From Climacium dendroides (taxonomy: Eukaryota > Streptophyta > Bryopsida > Hypnales > Climaciaceae): a DNA stretch of 64,000 nt. The translations under genes were made by a program, and so were the position numbers. How positions within the stretch are numbered: position 1 is the first letter of the stretch; every line of letters starts with the position of its first letter. The notes below the pieces were generated by a model that was not told where the DNA came from, searched no databases, and worked only from the letters and a program-made list of their open reading frames with translations. The DNA is taken from contig OX467082.1 of NCBI GenBank assembly GCA_950106755.1, positions 372,001-436,000 of the forward strand, in the 5' to 3' direction. Shown here one piece after another: positions 44,454-55,376 of the stretch.

Positions 44454-46403
44454 ATGGCATCCGGATCAGTACGGAAGGTAGCGGTATTTGCCCGGGTTAT
44501 CTCTCCGGCCATTCCGAATAACTCGGAACTACACAAGCAGTTAGAGGAGGACTTAACTAAGTTAGGGTGTGTCGGTCTACTACACTGACCATGGAACCTC
44601 AAGAGTGAAGATATGATTCAAGAGCTACTTCACGGTGTTCCGAATCAGTATGAGCTCACTTTGAGAGGGCGGCCAGTCGCGTGGACCGAGGACATTTGGG
44701 CGGACGTCTATCAATTCCGGAAGAGCGGGAACGGGTTAGCATCGAGGACGGACCGTTTTGTAGCTGGAAAGTTCACTGGGTTTGCAAACCCTAAGGACGG
44801 ATTCGCTATCAGCGAATGCAAGGACGAGAGACATAGGCGGATACTAGAATTTCTCATTCCCATCTTGTATCCGAAAAAACCAACACGGGTTACCATTACG
44901 GTGGCCAATACTATTTTCGGGGCTATGGAGAACCGAGTGGTGCACTGGGGTAGAGTCATAGCCGGGATCATGGCTAAGCTAGCGGATCATGTGACCCGAG
45001 CAAAGGCGAGTCCAGTTAGCACCTACTTGTTCCATCTGTACCATCAACAGGAACTTTTGAGTGCAGCGGAAGTAATCCAGTATGACACCGGAAAGGCAAT
45101 CCTGTCATACGGACTTTCCGGGGAGGAGGCGGAAGATCCGGTCGAGTCTAATCCGGAGGAACTTCCCGAGGAACGTTTGACCGATCCGAGGACCAAGAAG
45201 AGGAAGTCAATCAATCCGGGGTCGCGATCCAAGCCACAGGCGATGGAGAGGGGGGAGTCCAGCAAGGGACTTGAAGTGGAAACGGAATCCGCATTTTTCA
45301 ATGCGGGGCTCAAGTGGATACGTGAGGCCAAGGTACTCCACGACAGTCTGACGGATTTGGTGATAGATACCACGGAAGTTTTGAAGGTGAAGCCGGATCA
45401 GATCGTGGAAGCTGTCAAGCGATTGCCCAAGCCGGAAGATCTAACGAGGAAGGAGGAGCGGATCCAAGAGTTGGAGGCGGAACGGAACCAACTCCAGGCC
45501 CGAGTGAATTGGGCGAAAGGGAAAATGGCAGCTTCAAAGGAGAAAGAAAAGGAGGCTCTCGCTCTAGTCAAGAATCTATCCGAAGCAGTCAACATCAAAG
45601 CCAACCTTGTCACGAAGGCTGCCTTGTTTGACTCAAAGCTGATATCGGAAGGCCACATTACCGGAACCAAGGTGGTGACTATCCTTGTAGATTTCACTGC
45701 GAGGATAGAGCGAGTTTTGAAGGAGATCCAACAGCTATTGGTGACTATCAACCCAAATCAGGTGATGGATTTCTCCACCTTTTTGGAACTTCCTTTTGTC
45801 TCGGGTACCCCAGGGAGACTAGTGGCGGATCGTGCAACCCAGATGGAGGGATTGAGGGGGATACTCACACCAGCCAAGCATTTCGCCAGCAAGATGCGGA
45901 TGACGGAGCTGAATTTGAGGCCAGCTTCGAAACCAGAACTTGAGTCCAGCGTGAAATCGGTTCTGGTACCACCCAAATTCTCAACTCCAGAAGTTCCCAA
46001 GTTACAAACAATGCCGAATTTGATGATCGGATCATTCAAGGTTCCGGGACAGCAAGTCAGAGGAGACCTCATCAATCGGATCAGTGGAATGACCAATCTG
46101 GCTCGGACTAATCCGAAAGGATTTGTACACATGCAAGAGACCACGCCGGAAAAGAGAAGCAAACCCGCAACCTTGGAGGATACACCGCTAGAAAAAGAGA
46201 AGGAAGTTCAAGTCATTGAAGACTCGGAGGAGGAGAGTGCCCATTCTACTTTCGGACCTGAGGACGACAACGATCCGTCTCCCGCAACGTGTCATATCCA
46301 AACTCGAGCTACATCGAAGACTACGCCAGCTAAAAATACAAAAGGGACACCTACCAGTCAAGTAGGGAGCCGCTCAAAGAAAGGGCGGAAGCCAAAGCAT
46401 TAG
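44454..46403 (+). pseudogene. LTR-borne ORF, subfamily 2, copy 1 (one stop from intact)
   Basis: A 650-codon frame inside the LTR, from ATG 44454 to TAG 46401-46403. It has a single premature stop, TGA 44586-44588, where copy 2 reads CGA. After that stop 596 codons are open. Domain order as in the other subfamilies: N-terminal MASGSVRK, LGCVGLL..PW, then WADVYQFRKSG, NPKDGFA, FLIPILYPKKPTRVTITVAN and YLFHLYHQQELL. An acidic linker follows with DPRTKKRKS, then a coiled coil (RIQELEAERNQLQ, near codons 340-360), a DSKLISEGHITGTKVVTILV block, and a basic C-terminus (SRSKKGRKPKH). No gag zinc knuckle, protease, RT or integrase is seen. Likely a nuclear, possibly DNA-binding protein by composition only. 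Confidence 0.8.
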
Positions 46404-46614
46404 AATCCGTAGGAAAAGAAGTATAGGATCCGGATCGAGTTTCCGAGCATCGGCCCGGTTTCCAGAATCTTAGGCGAATAGTAAGGAAATCCGGTAATTT
46501 CGGACGATAGTTAGTAATCTTTCCGGATATCCCGGGGGATTCAGTGATTGGTTGCCTAGATTTCCGGGTTTCCTTTTCAGGCTGTTAGGAGTTGACTTTG
46601 GGTTTTTGTGTTAG

Positions 46615-46622
46615 TATTTTAA
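46615..46622 (+). promoter_or_regulatory. TATA-like box after the subfamily-2 LTR ORF
   Basis: TATTTTAA, 212 bp after the ORF stop; conserved in copy 2 at about 63836. Candidate promoter for the genomic RNA. Confidence 0.45.
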
Positions 46623-47583
46623 GGGCAGGCAAGTTAGTTGTCTGCCATTCCATCCTACTCCATTCTGTTTTAGCGCTTTCACGTGTGTATTACAATTTCC
46701 TTTTCTTAATCTAAGTCAACCAGGATACCTTTAGTTGCACTTTGTTTAGATAGGGTCTTTTGGCTGAGTGTATGCATGTGTATATTCTTGTACTGGAGAA
46801 AGAGAAGGGAGGGAAAGGAGGAATCCGGATCTTGGGCTACGATTCTCTTGGTGTTGAGCTGAGTGGAAGAGATGCGAGCTGAGTAAGGGAGTGTAAGTGT
46901 TACGTGGCTGTAAATTGCCGGAACGGCAATCTGGATAAGAAGGTAGAGGTCCCTGCGAGTCCAGAACCAGGAGGATTCTGTGCAAAGATAAGCAACCGCC
47001 AAAGGAAAGGAACTCCCGCTATTCCGGAAGGTCTACCCGCCTCCCCCTTTAAGTACATTGTTTTTTTTCTTGAGATTCTATTCCTTTGGGTCTATGAGTT
47101 CAGATCTGTCGTTGTAGTAAGAGAGGTGTGAGAATTACTTTGTGTGACTTGATTCCGGATCGGCCAATCCGGAAACTGTGAGAGAATACTCCTCCCTCTT
47201 CCTACAGCTGTGTTGTCTTGGGTGTGCTGTTTAGTAGATTTAGAGTATAGAGAGGTTAAATTGTACAAGTGGTGAGTCCCCACCCCTTTTAGATCAAGGG
47301 CGGACCCTCTAAGGATAAAACAGAGGCAATAAAAACTAGTGACGGAAGAGAGATGGAACTAAATTCCGGAGGTATCCGGATCCGGAACGGAATCCGGAAT
47401 GTACTAAGTTTCCGGAGTGAGGTAGGGAAAGTGAAAGAAGGGGGATTAAGTGAGTGGTCACAATCCGGATACTTCTAACTCAATCGATATCATACTAGAG
47501 TTTCCTAGAACAATAATTCGTGTCATCTTGCAACAATTTGTCGTTGTAAGGATACTTACGGCTAACTACGCGTACGACACTTT

Positions 47584-47603
47584 TGGCGCCGCTGTCGGGG
47601 AAC
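47584..47603 (+). other. Primer binding site, tRNA-Asp type
   Basis: TGGCGCCGCTGTCGGGGAAC lies 4 bp after the LTR end. It differs at three positions from the tRNA-Asp complement used by many plant Ty3/Gypsy elements. Confidence 0.88.
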
Positions 47604-47734
47604 TACTAAAAAATTATCGATAGAGTGGAAGATAGGAAAAGGTAGTTCAGGACGGTAAGCTAAGACTCAGCCATTCGCCGGATTGTAGACTAAGTTAATG
47701 AGGGTCAAATAAACAAGAATCTGATTCTAGCTTC

Positions 47735-48098
47735 ATGAGTAGGCCTCAAAGAGGAAATACAACTTTACGTCGGGCGGAACATCAAGAGGAAATAAATAGG
47801 CGAATAGTGGTGCACGGGTTACTAGTGTCACAGTTTGCAAAAGATCTGGTTATAATTCCTATTAGGCCGGAAGTACTTCCGGAACGTTCCCAAAGCCCTG
47901 AAGCAGTTGAGGAGCCAGAAGGAGAACCTGTTACCTCTGAAGAGGAGCAGTTCTCTGACGAATTGGATACCATGGTGACCACCACGCGTCTCCATTATAG
48001 TAGGTTCCGGGGAGACGGGAGTAAAGATGTAGATGATTGGATGGGGGAATTTGAAGCTACTACTATAGCTAATCAAGAAGATGTTACATTGGATGTAA
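47735..48098 (+). pseudogene. Ty3/Gypsy gag, N-terminal fragment
   Basis: A short acidic N-terminus leads into the start of a Ty3-type gag domain (RFRGDGSKDVDDWMGEFE). Similarity stops near 48098, where unrelated GC-richer DNA begins, although the frame stays open to 48259. No protease or polymerase follows. This ties the ORF-bearing LTR to a Ty3/Gypsy-type internal region. Confidence 0.75.
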
Positions 48099-48289
48099 TT
48101 TTTGACATAAAAACATGGAATTGTAACATGATGCGCAAAAAAATCTGTCAAGTTAAACGCGGGTTTCTTCTAGTGAAGGGAGCGACGGATGCAAGCAAAG
48201 CGCAGAAGGAGGAAAGGTTAGGGTTCCAGGTTGAGAGGACGCGGCAGCGCCATAGTTGAGGCATTAGGGCGTCGTGGTTGGCGCGGGAT

Positions 48290-49130
48290 CGGAGACAAAT
48301 TGCAAGCGGTGCTTGAGAAAGACGATGGCGATGGCGATGGCGTTTCCTGCAACTCGGGCTTGCGAAATTCAGAGGCGTAAACCAAACTCTCAAACCCTAG
48401 AAGAACACTAGCACCCCTTTCACGGCAGGGGGAATGTCATAATCCAGCAGTGGTTTCGGAATCTGTGGACAGAACCTTAAGATCCAACACGTAAAGCCCC
48501 TGACTGCTGACAAACCCTATGAGAGGAAGAAGTGCAAACAAAATCCCAGAACCACAGCAATCGCCCAGCTCCAGATGTGCTTGCGAAGAGGCAGAAGCCA
48601 ACGAACCTGTGGGAGGGAAAAGACACAGAGACAGAAGGTAAGGTAAAGTACGGCCTGCGCAGACTAGCGAGGGGCTCCCTACTGCTCTCTAACTAACCAT
48701 CGAGAAGCAGAGTGGAGTGGAAGCAACCGAGGTGCAAAATTAGGGTCAGGAACGGGAGCTCCAACATCGAGGGCTGCAGTCAACTCCAACACCTCTCTCC
48801 TAGTCGACTTTTAAAAAATTGCAGAATCCGACCAAATTGAACCCCAAATCCGGAAGCAGATGCACTTACCAAGTTTCCAGACTTCTTCCAATGAACGCTC
48901 CAAGACACGCTTTGTTCGTCCAAGCGCTGAGCTTTTTCCTATGCCAACAACCCTAACCTTAATAACCTTCTCCATGAACCGCTCAAAACCCACAGGAAAT
49001 CACCCTCCCAGCCAGCAACGAAGTAAGAGCTTGCAAAAAACTTACAACAGGATTCCGGGTGCTCGTGCCGTAGCAAGAATCTAGAATTGCGGAAGAGATA
49101 AGGAACACTTGGTCAACCACAAACAACGGG
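48290..49130 (-). other. Possible remnant of a spliced gene
   Basis: On the minus strand, good splice signals flank short open stretches. One is an exon ending at LEEVWKLG before a donor GTAAGT (near 48867); another begins after an acceptor CCCTCCCACAG (near 48600) and encodes a hydrophobic segment (WSWAIAVVLGFCLHFFL). A further donor GTAAGT lies near 49045. On the plus strand, an ATG near 48325 starts a short Ala/Met-rich frame. The pieces resemble an ordinary intron-containing gene but I do not recognise the protein and cannot build a full model. Confidence 0.25.
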
Positions 49131-49320
49131 GGGCGGTCACAGACTTCGGAGCCCGATGGAGTGAACGTGCACTCCACGTGGACGCATCCTGGCTGTAGAT
49201 CTATTATGGTGGAAATGCTCTTGGTCATTGGATTTGCTACGTAGGAGATGAGATTTGTTACCATAAGCACTCTTGGGCGTTGGATTTTCCACATAGGCAA
49301 CAAATTTCATAGGTTTAACT

Positions 49321-49984
49321 CTACAGCTTTGCAATAGCTACATTCAGATAATTTACTTAGTTCGGAAGTATTTTAAACATTGAAGATCTAGATTCATCTC
49401 CAAATTTGATGATTTGAGAAAAAACATTGTAAACTATGATTTAGAAGAATATTTTAGAATTGGTATATAAATGAAAGATGTAGATTTCAATTTTTAAATG
49501 TTATTCGTACAGTTAGATCTTCTAATGCTATCACCAATCAATTTTTATAAATTAAAAAAAAAAATCAAAATTCCTTTTAAATTCAATTATAAGTAAAATA
49601 TTATTATTTTTTATTTATCTAGTTTTGAACTAAAAGTCAATGCAAATTGACCACTTGACATACTTCCACATTTGTAATTTTAGAATTGTATAATATATAC
49701 TAGAATATATATTTTAGAATTGTATAATATATTATATATTGTATAATATATACTATATATACTATTAAACTCTATAATACATTGTATCTATTTTGTTTAA
49801 ATTTTTTCCATTTTGATCAAACAATGGATTCAAGAGGGGTTTTACATTTTGGGAAGGCTTTAAGCATTTTAAATTCTAACAAACATGTAACAATCATTTG
49901 GAAGATCCTACCTTAAATGCTTGTTGCACCAAAAGGTGGTCTCAACAATATTTTGAAGCAAACAAATCCTAATCACATTGCTAT
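49321..49984. other. AT-rich spacer
   Basis: No gene is seen. It holds a few TATATAATA blocks near 49680-49760 and leads into the GGGTTTATTT array. Confidence 0.5.
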
Positions 49985-51525
49985 TTTCAGGGGTTTATTT
50001 TGGAGTTTATTTCAGAGTTTATTTTGGGGTATTTTGAGGGATTTATTCCGGGTTGAATTTCAGGGTTTATTTTCAGGGCTTATTTTAAGGTTTATTTCGG
50101 GGGGTTTTAGGGGTTTATTTTGGGTTTATTTTGGGGTTTATTTTGAGGTTTATTGTAGGGTTTAGGGTTTAGGGTTTATTTTGGGGTTTATTATGGGTTG
50201 AATTTCAGGGTATATTTTCGGGGCTTATTTTTCAGGGTTTATTTTGGGGTTTATTTTGAAGGGTTATTTTGGGGGTTTATATCATGGTTTATTTAGGGTT
50301 TTACTGCGGGATTTATTTCGGGGGTTTTCCAGGGGGGGTTTCAGGGGTTTATTTTGGGGTTTATTATGGGTTGAATTTCAAGATTTATTTTCGGGGTATA
50401 TTTCAAGGTTTATTTTGGGTTTATTTTTGGGTTTATTTTGAGGTTTATTGCAGGGTTTATTTGAGGGTTTATTTTGGAGTTTATTATGGATTGAATTTCA
50501 GGGTTTATTTTCAGGGCTTTTTTGGGGGTTTATTTTGGGGTTTATTTTGAAGGTTTATATTTGGGGTTTATATCGAGGTTTATTTAGGGTTTTACTACAG
50601 GGTTTATTTCGAGGGTTTTCTAGGGGGGTTTTCAAGGGTTTATTTTGGGGTTTATTATGGGTTGAATTTCAGGGCATATTTCAAGGTTGATTTCAGGGTT
50701 GATTTCGGGGTTTATTTTGGGGGTTTATATTGGGGTTTATTTAGGATTTTACTGTGGGGTTTATTTCGGGGGTTTTCTAGAGGGGGTTTCAGGGGTCTAT
50801 TTTGGGGTTTATTATGGGTTAAATTTCAGGGTTTATTTTCAGGGCTTATTTCAAGGTTTATTTCAGGGTTTATTTTGAGGGTTTATTTTGGGGGTTTATA
50901 TCGGGGTTTATTTCGGGGGGGTTCTAGGGGTTTTTTCAGGGGTTTATTTGGGGGTTTATTTTAGGATTCATCTGGGGGGATTTTCAGGGGTTTATTTCGG
51001 AGTTTATTTCAGGGTTCATTTTGGGGTATTTTGAGGGGTTTATTCTAGGTTGAATTTTGAGGCTTATTTTCAAGGTTTATTTTGGAGTTTTTTAGGGGTT
51101 TATTTTGGGGTTTATTTTAGGGTTTATTTATAGGTTTATTGCGGGGTTTATTTGAGGGTTTATTCTAGATTGAATTTCGGGACTTATTTGAGGGTTTATT
51201 CTAGGTTGAATTTCGGGACTTATTTGAGGGGTTTATTTCAAGCTTTATTTTGGGGGTTATTTCGGGGGGGTTTTAGGGTTTATTTTTGGGTTTATTTTTG
51301 GGTTTAGGGTGAGATTTATTTGAGGGTTTATTTGAGGGTTTATATCAGGGGGTTTTAGGGGTTTATTTTTGGGTTTATTTTTGGGGGTTATTTCAAGGTT
51401 TATTCAGGGGTTTATTTTCGGAGTTTATTTGGGGTTTATTCAGGGGTTTATTTTCGGAGTGTATTTGGGGTTTATTCCGAGGTCTATTCCAAGGTTTATT
51501 CCAAAGAATATTCAGGGGATAGCGT
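49985..51525 (+). repeat. GGGTTTATTTT minisatellite array (1.5 kb)
   Basis: Strongly strand-biased array of 10-14-bp units around GGGTTTATTTT, with true TTTAGGG steps at about 50157-50180. Longer units recur, for example TTTATTATGGGTTGAATTTC near 50187, 50362, 50652 and 50806, and TTTTACTG..GG TTTATTTCG near 50298, 50590 and 50740. Gly/Phe/Tyr-rich open frames follow from the lack of stops in G/T repeats and are not genes. It may derive from degenerate telomere repeat. Confidence 0.9.
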
Positions 51526-52373
51526 TGAGGCTTACAGTAAACATCTGGTTCTTAGCAGAGAAAAAGGGGATACAATGAGTAAGCTCCAAAAACAATAAGT
51601 CATAGAAGGACACCAGTTCATTGTAATCAACATAAACTTCTCTATCTCCCACATTGGCAGAGAAAGAAACAATTTCTGTTGATAAAGGCGATGGATATTT
51701 TGATTGTTGCTACAGAAGAGGACAGAAAATAACAAATGAGCTTGGGAACATCAGCCTTGACCTCCTATTGTAAACCAGGTACAATTGCAAAATCAAGTGT
51801 CTCTAGTAAGCGTCTCCTAAGTATGATCAATTTCAATTATAGATGCAGTTCCAACACTAACCACCAAGTAAATTCCAGGAAGACAAACTCAACCTTAACT
51901 ATTAACATTAGATTTAAACTAACCTAGTTACATCATTAACCCACATAAACTTGATCTTTCCCTCTGTCATTACAATATGACAGACGACTAACAGGAATTT
52001 TACGTAAAGCCCTTCCAAATTCCAATTACAGTTTAAGGGTTTCAGGGAAAACTAATAAGCAGAAATCAACAAACAACATTCTTGGCTTTGCATGTGTTCA
52101 AAGGCTAGCTTTAACAAAAGTGTTGTATCAAGTCTGTTCACCAATAAAATATGATACGTATCTCTTGCTGACGTTGACACGGTTTATTTTCTGCATGGCA
52201 TCTTTATTCATCCCTTCATGTTGCTCCAATTTCAGGTTCAGGAGAAAATTAAAGTTTAGGGTTAAGCTTTCAAACCAGAGCTACTTTCATTGTTATAGAA
52301 AGAAACGAGGACATAAAAGACAACATACAATTAGACAATTTCATCAATTCTGAGAAGTTTCACTTCACCATCA
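51526..52373. other. Spacer without visible genes
   Basis: No frame longer than 77 codons and no features I can name. Confidence 0.4.
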
Positions 52374-52530
52374 CTTTGCATTTCTATGATTTTGTGCTTT
52401 TGTGAGCTTTGAGCTTTCATGATTTCAATTTTCTATTGCTACTACCAAATGATTTTGAAAAATTTATTCAATTGAAATGATTTTGGATTCCACAACAATT
52501 AAGTTGTTTAAAAAGCTTTTAAGATTTATA
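52374..52530 (+). repeat. Direct repeat, left copy
   Basis: About 160 bp matching 54003-54160 (shared TCTATGATTTTGT, CTTTTGTGAGC, TTCTATTGCTACTAC, GTGATTTTGGATTCC or close variants). A second shared block (AATTCTAATGATGAATG with GTAGCATAGCAAGC or a variant) follows at about 52795 and 54202. Confidence 0.8.
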
Positions 52531-54002
52531 AATTTTTTTTTTCAATTCTTCAATGTGGATTGCCATTTTTTGTAACAATGGAGTCAAATTTTTAATGCAT
52601 TCTTATGTATGTGTATCTTTTATAGTATTTACCATTGCATATGTTTCATTCATCATTCAATAAATTTCTATTGTACATTTCAATATATGCTTACTTTTAA
52701 AAAAAATTATACAAAGATTTTAGTCATTTTTATTTGAAGATTTATTGAAATTTTTGTTCTGCATTCTATCTAATATATAAAAAAATTATAAAATTCTAAT
52801 GATGAATGCGTAGCATAGCAAGCGCCAACCTCTAGTTGAAACAAAAATACTAAAAAGTTTGTTTACAAACATGAATATCACAAAACTTCATTTGGATAGT
52901 GTAACATTTTTTGTACTTAACCACGATAGTCAATCCTTCAAATTCAATCCCAATGATACCTAAAAGCTTCTTCACATGAAAACCTATGTAGAATACATAT
53001 TTTCATTCCTGAATTTTTTAACGGGAATTGGAAGTGAATCCTTTACCTTGTAATCTTTAAATACTGATTTCTTCATTTGGAAATCATTCTTTTTTTCACT
53101 ATCTAAATCATTGGCTTTAGTAAGGTGTATGAACTTTCATTTGTATACTGACTACTGCCAGAGACCTCCCATTTTAACAAAAAAATTCGATCATTATTAG
53201 TTGCAATTTTGTTCTAGGCATTAAGTGCATACTATAAGAACGATTGACTAATAGTTTCCTTAGATGAATTGGTACTGACTGTAGTAATTATCCCTTTTTA
53301 TTGTGTAACATAATTGATGTAATTCTAAAAAAACTGAAAGAGCACTTATGAATTCCATATAAAAACTTAACTGACAACCTTGGTCAAAGACCTTCAGACC
53401 ACTGTCTTGTTCCTAAAGATTTCAATATAAATTTTTAGGGAAACTTCATTTATAATTTGAATTATACATATGAATTTCTTTATGGCAGTAGAATTCTTAG
53501 CTTATTTATAATTATTCACCATCCTAGCACTCTTCACGATGAACCTTGGAGTGACTAGCCATCAAAACACTTCTATATACAAATTCTTATTGATTACTTT
53601 GAAATAACACAAAAACAATCACCACAAATTTTGCTCACTATTAGTCATAACGTAATATTCATTAAAATGAGAGTATTCCACCAAAATGAGAGTTATAGAA
53701 GTCTAATTTCATTTGAAAACGGAGAAGAGAATTCCTCAAACAATATTCAAATCATACAAGAATTAAAATCAGATGAACACAAATAGGAATCAAATATCAG
53801 AACCACAAGGTAAACGTTCATATTGACCTTTCACTTGTACACCATGAGTTGATCTCTAACAATCACTTTTATAATATCACTTTTTCCACCGGGTGATATT
53901 ATAGACATAATATAGTTGTTGAAATGAAGGTGATATTAAAGAGGATCCATAAAATGATATTATAGAGGTAGCAAATCCATTGCTTCTCTTGGCTTTACAC
54001 TC
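52531..54002. other. AT-rich spacer
   Basis: No gene. A short GATATTATAGA-type repetition lies near 53870-53970. Confidence 0.4.
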
Positions 54003-54160
54003 CTTTGCACTTCTATGATTTTGTTCTTTTGTGAGCTGTGAGTTTTCATGATTTCAATCTTCTATTGCTACTACTAAATAATTTTGAGAAATTCATTCAA
54101 TTGAAGTGATTTTGGATTCCAAAATAATTAAATTCTTCAAAAAGTTTTTGAGATATTTAT
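54003..54160 (+). repeat. Direct repeat, right copy
   Basis: See 52374-52530; about 1.63 kb apart in the same orientation. Confidence 0.8.
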
Positions 54161-54310
54161 TTGAAGATTTATTTGAAAGTTTTACACAACAATTCTTATA
54201 AAATTCTAATGATGAATGGATAGCATAGCAAGCACCAACCCATTTCTTGCTCTGCATTTTATCTAATACATAAAAATTCTACTGAAATTTTGAGGATGAA
54301 TTCATTGGGT

Positions 54311-55110
54311 AGGATTCATTGGAAAAATTATTTTAAAAGAACCGTATTGCTTTCCTACACTTCTTCAATTGAAATGGATTTCAAAACAAATACTCTAAAA
54401 ATCATGCTGTATTTAATAAAACCCAAACCAATAAATTATATTGGTTTGACGTGCAAGCATGTCCAAAAACGTAACACACAAGTTGCAAATGTTCAAAATA
54501 ATTAGGATTCATGGAAAAACTTAATTTTAAGACAACCCTATTGCTTTCCTACACTGTCTTCTTCATTTGAAATGGATTTCAAAACAAATACTCTAAAAAT
54601 CATGCTGTATTTAATAGAACCCAAACCAATAAATTATATCGGTTTGACGTGGAAGCATGTCCAAAAACGTAACACACAAGTTGCATATGTTCAAAATAAT
54701 TAGGATTCATGGAAAAACTTAATTTTAAGACAACCCTATTGCTTCCCCACACTTTTTCAATTGGAATGGATTTCAAAACAAATACTCTAAAAATCATGTT
54801 GTATTTCATAGAACCCAAACCAATAAATTATATCGGTTTGACGTGCAAGCATGTCCAAAAACATAACACACAAGTTGCATATGTTCAAAATAATTAGGAT
54901 TCATGGAAAAACTTAATTTTAAGACAACCCTATTGCTTCCCCACACTTTTTCAAATGATTTTCCAAAAAAATACTTTAGGATTGATGTTGTAATTAATAC
55001 AAACCAAACCATTAATTTGTATCGGTTTGACGTGGAAGCATGTCCGAAAAAATAACACAGAAGTTGCAAATCTCTGCGAAATAATTCGGATTCATGGAAA
55101 AATTAATATT
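54311..55110. repeat. ~194-bp satellite, four units plus a partial
   Basis: The marker AGGATTCATGGAAAAA or its variant recurs at 54311, 54504, 54702, 54896 and 55087 (spacing 191-198 bp). Each unit includes TTTCAAAACAAATACTCTAA, CCAAACCAATAAATTATAT and AAGCATGTCCAAAAA. The short frames on both strands are repeat artefacts. Confidence 0.93.
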
Positions 55111-55259
55111 GCGAACATTATAAAAAGAATTTGAAAGTGCATGCAGTATAATTCCTTAGTGTGTACTAAAACCTTGAATTCAGTTCTAAATTAAATATTT
55201 GTTCAATATTTCAAAAACATGATATGAAATGATTTATTAATCTACAAAAATACCTGAAC

Positions 55260-55376
55260 CCGAGACCCTAAACCCTAGAGACTCTAAACCCTAGAGACCC
55301 TAAACCCTAAAGATCCTAAACCTTGAAAACCCTAAACCCTAAACCCTAAAGACCCTAAATCCTAAACCATAAAACC
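55260..55376 (-). repeat. Interstitial CCCTAAA telomere repeat, degenerate
   Basis: About a dozen CCCTAAA units separated by short GAGA-type interruptions; C-rich strand on plus, opposite to the block at 43056. Confidence 0.9.

Larger units (their letters stand above)
44029..47579 (+). mobile_element. 5' LTR, subfamily 2, copy 1 (3.55 kb) of a Ty3/Gypsy element
   Basis: A 3,551-bp LTR starting TGTGGGAATCCGG and ending CGCGTACGACA, followed after 4 bp by a primer binding site. It carries a 649-codon ORF with a TATA-like box before it (44311-44318) and another after it (46615-46622). The left flank is ACACA (44024-44028); the matching right flank is not visible because the internal region is truncated. 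The same LTR recurs at 61231. Confidence 0.92.

Noticed and set aside
49985..51525. Gly/Phe/Tyr-rich proteins of up to 100 codons across the array
   Set aside because: They follow the repeat unit in several overlapping frames and have no start context or fold; G/T-rich repeats simply lack stops.
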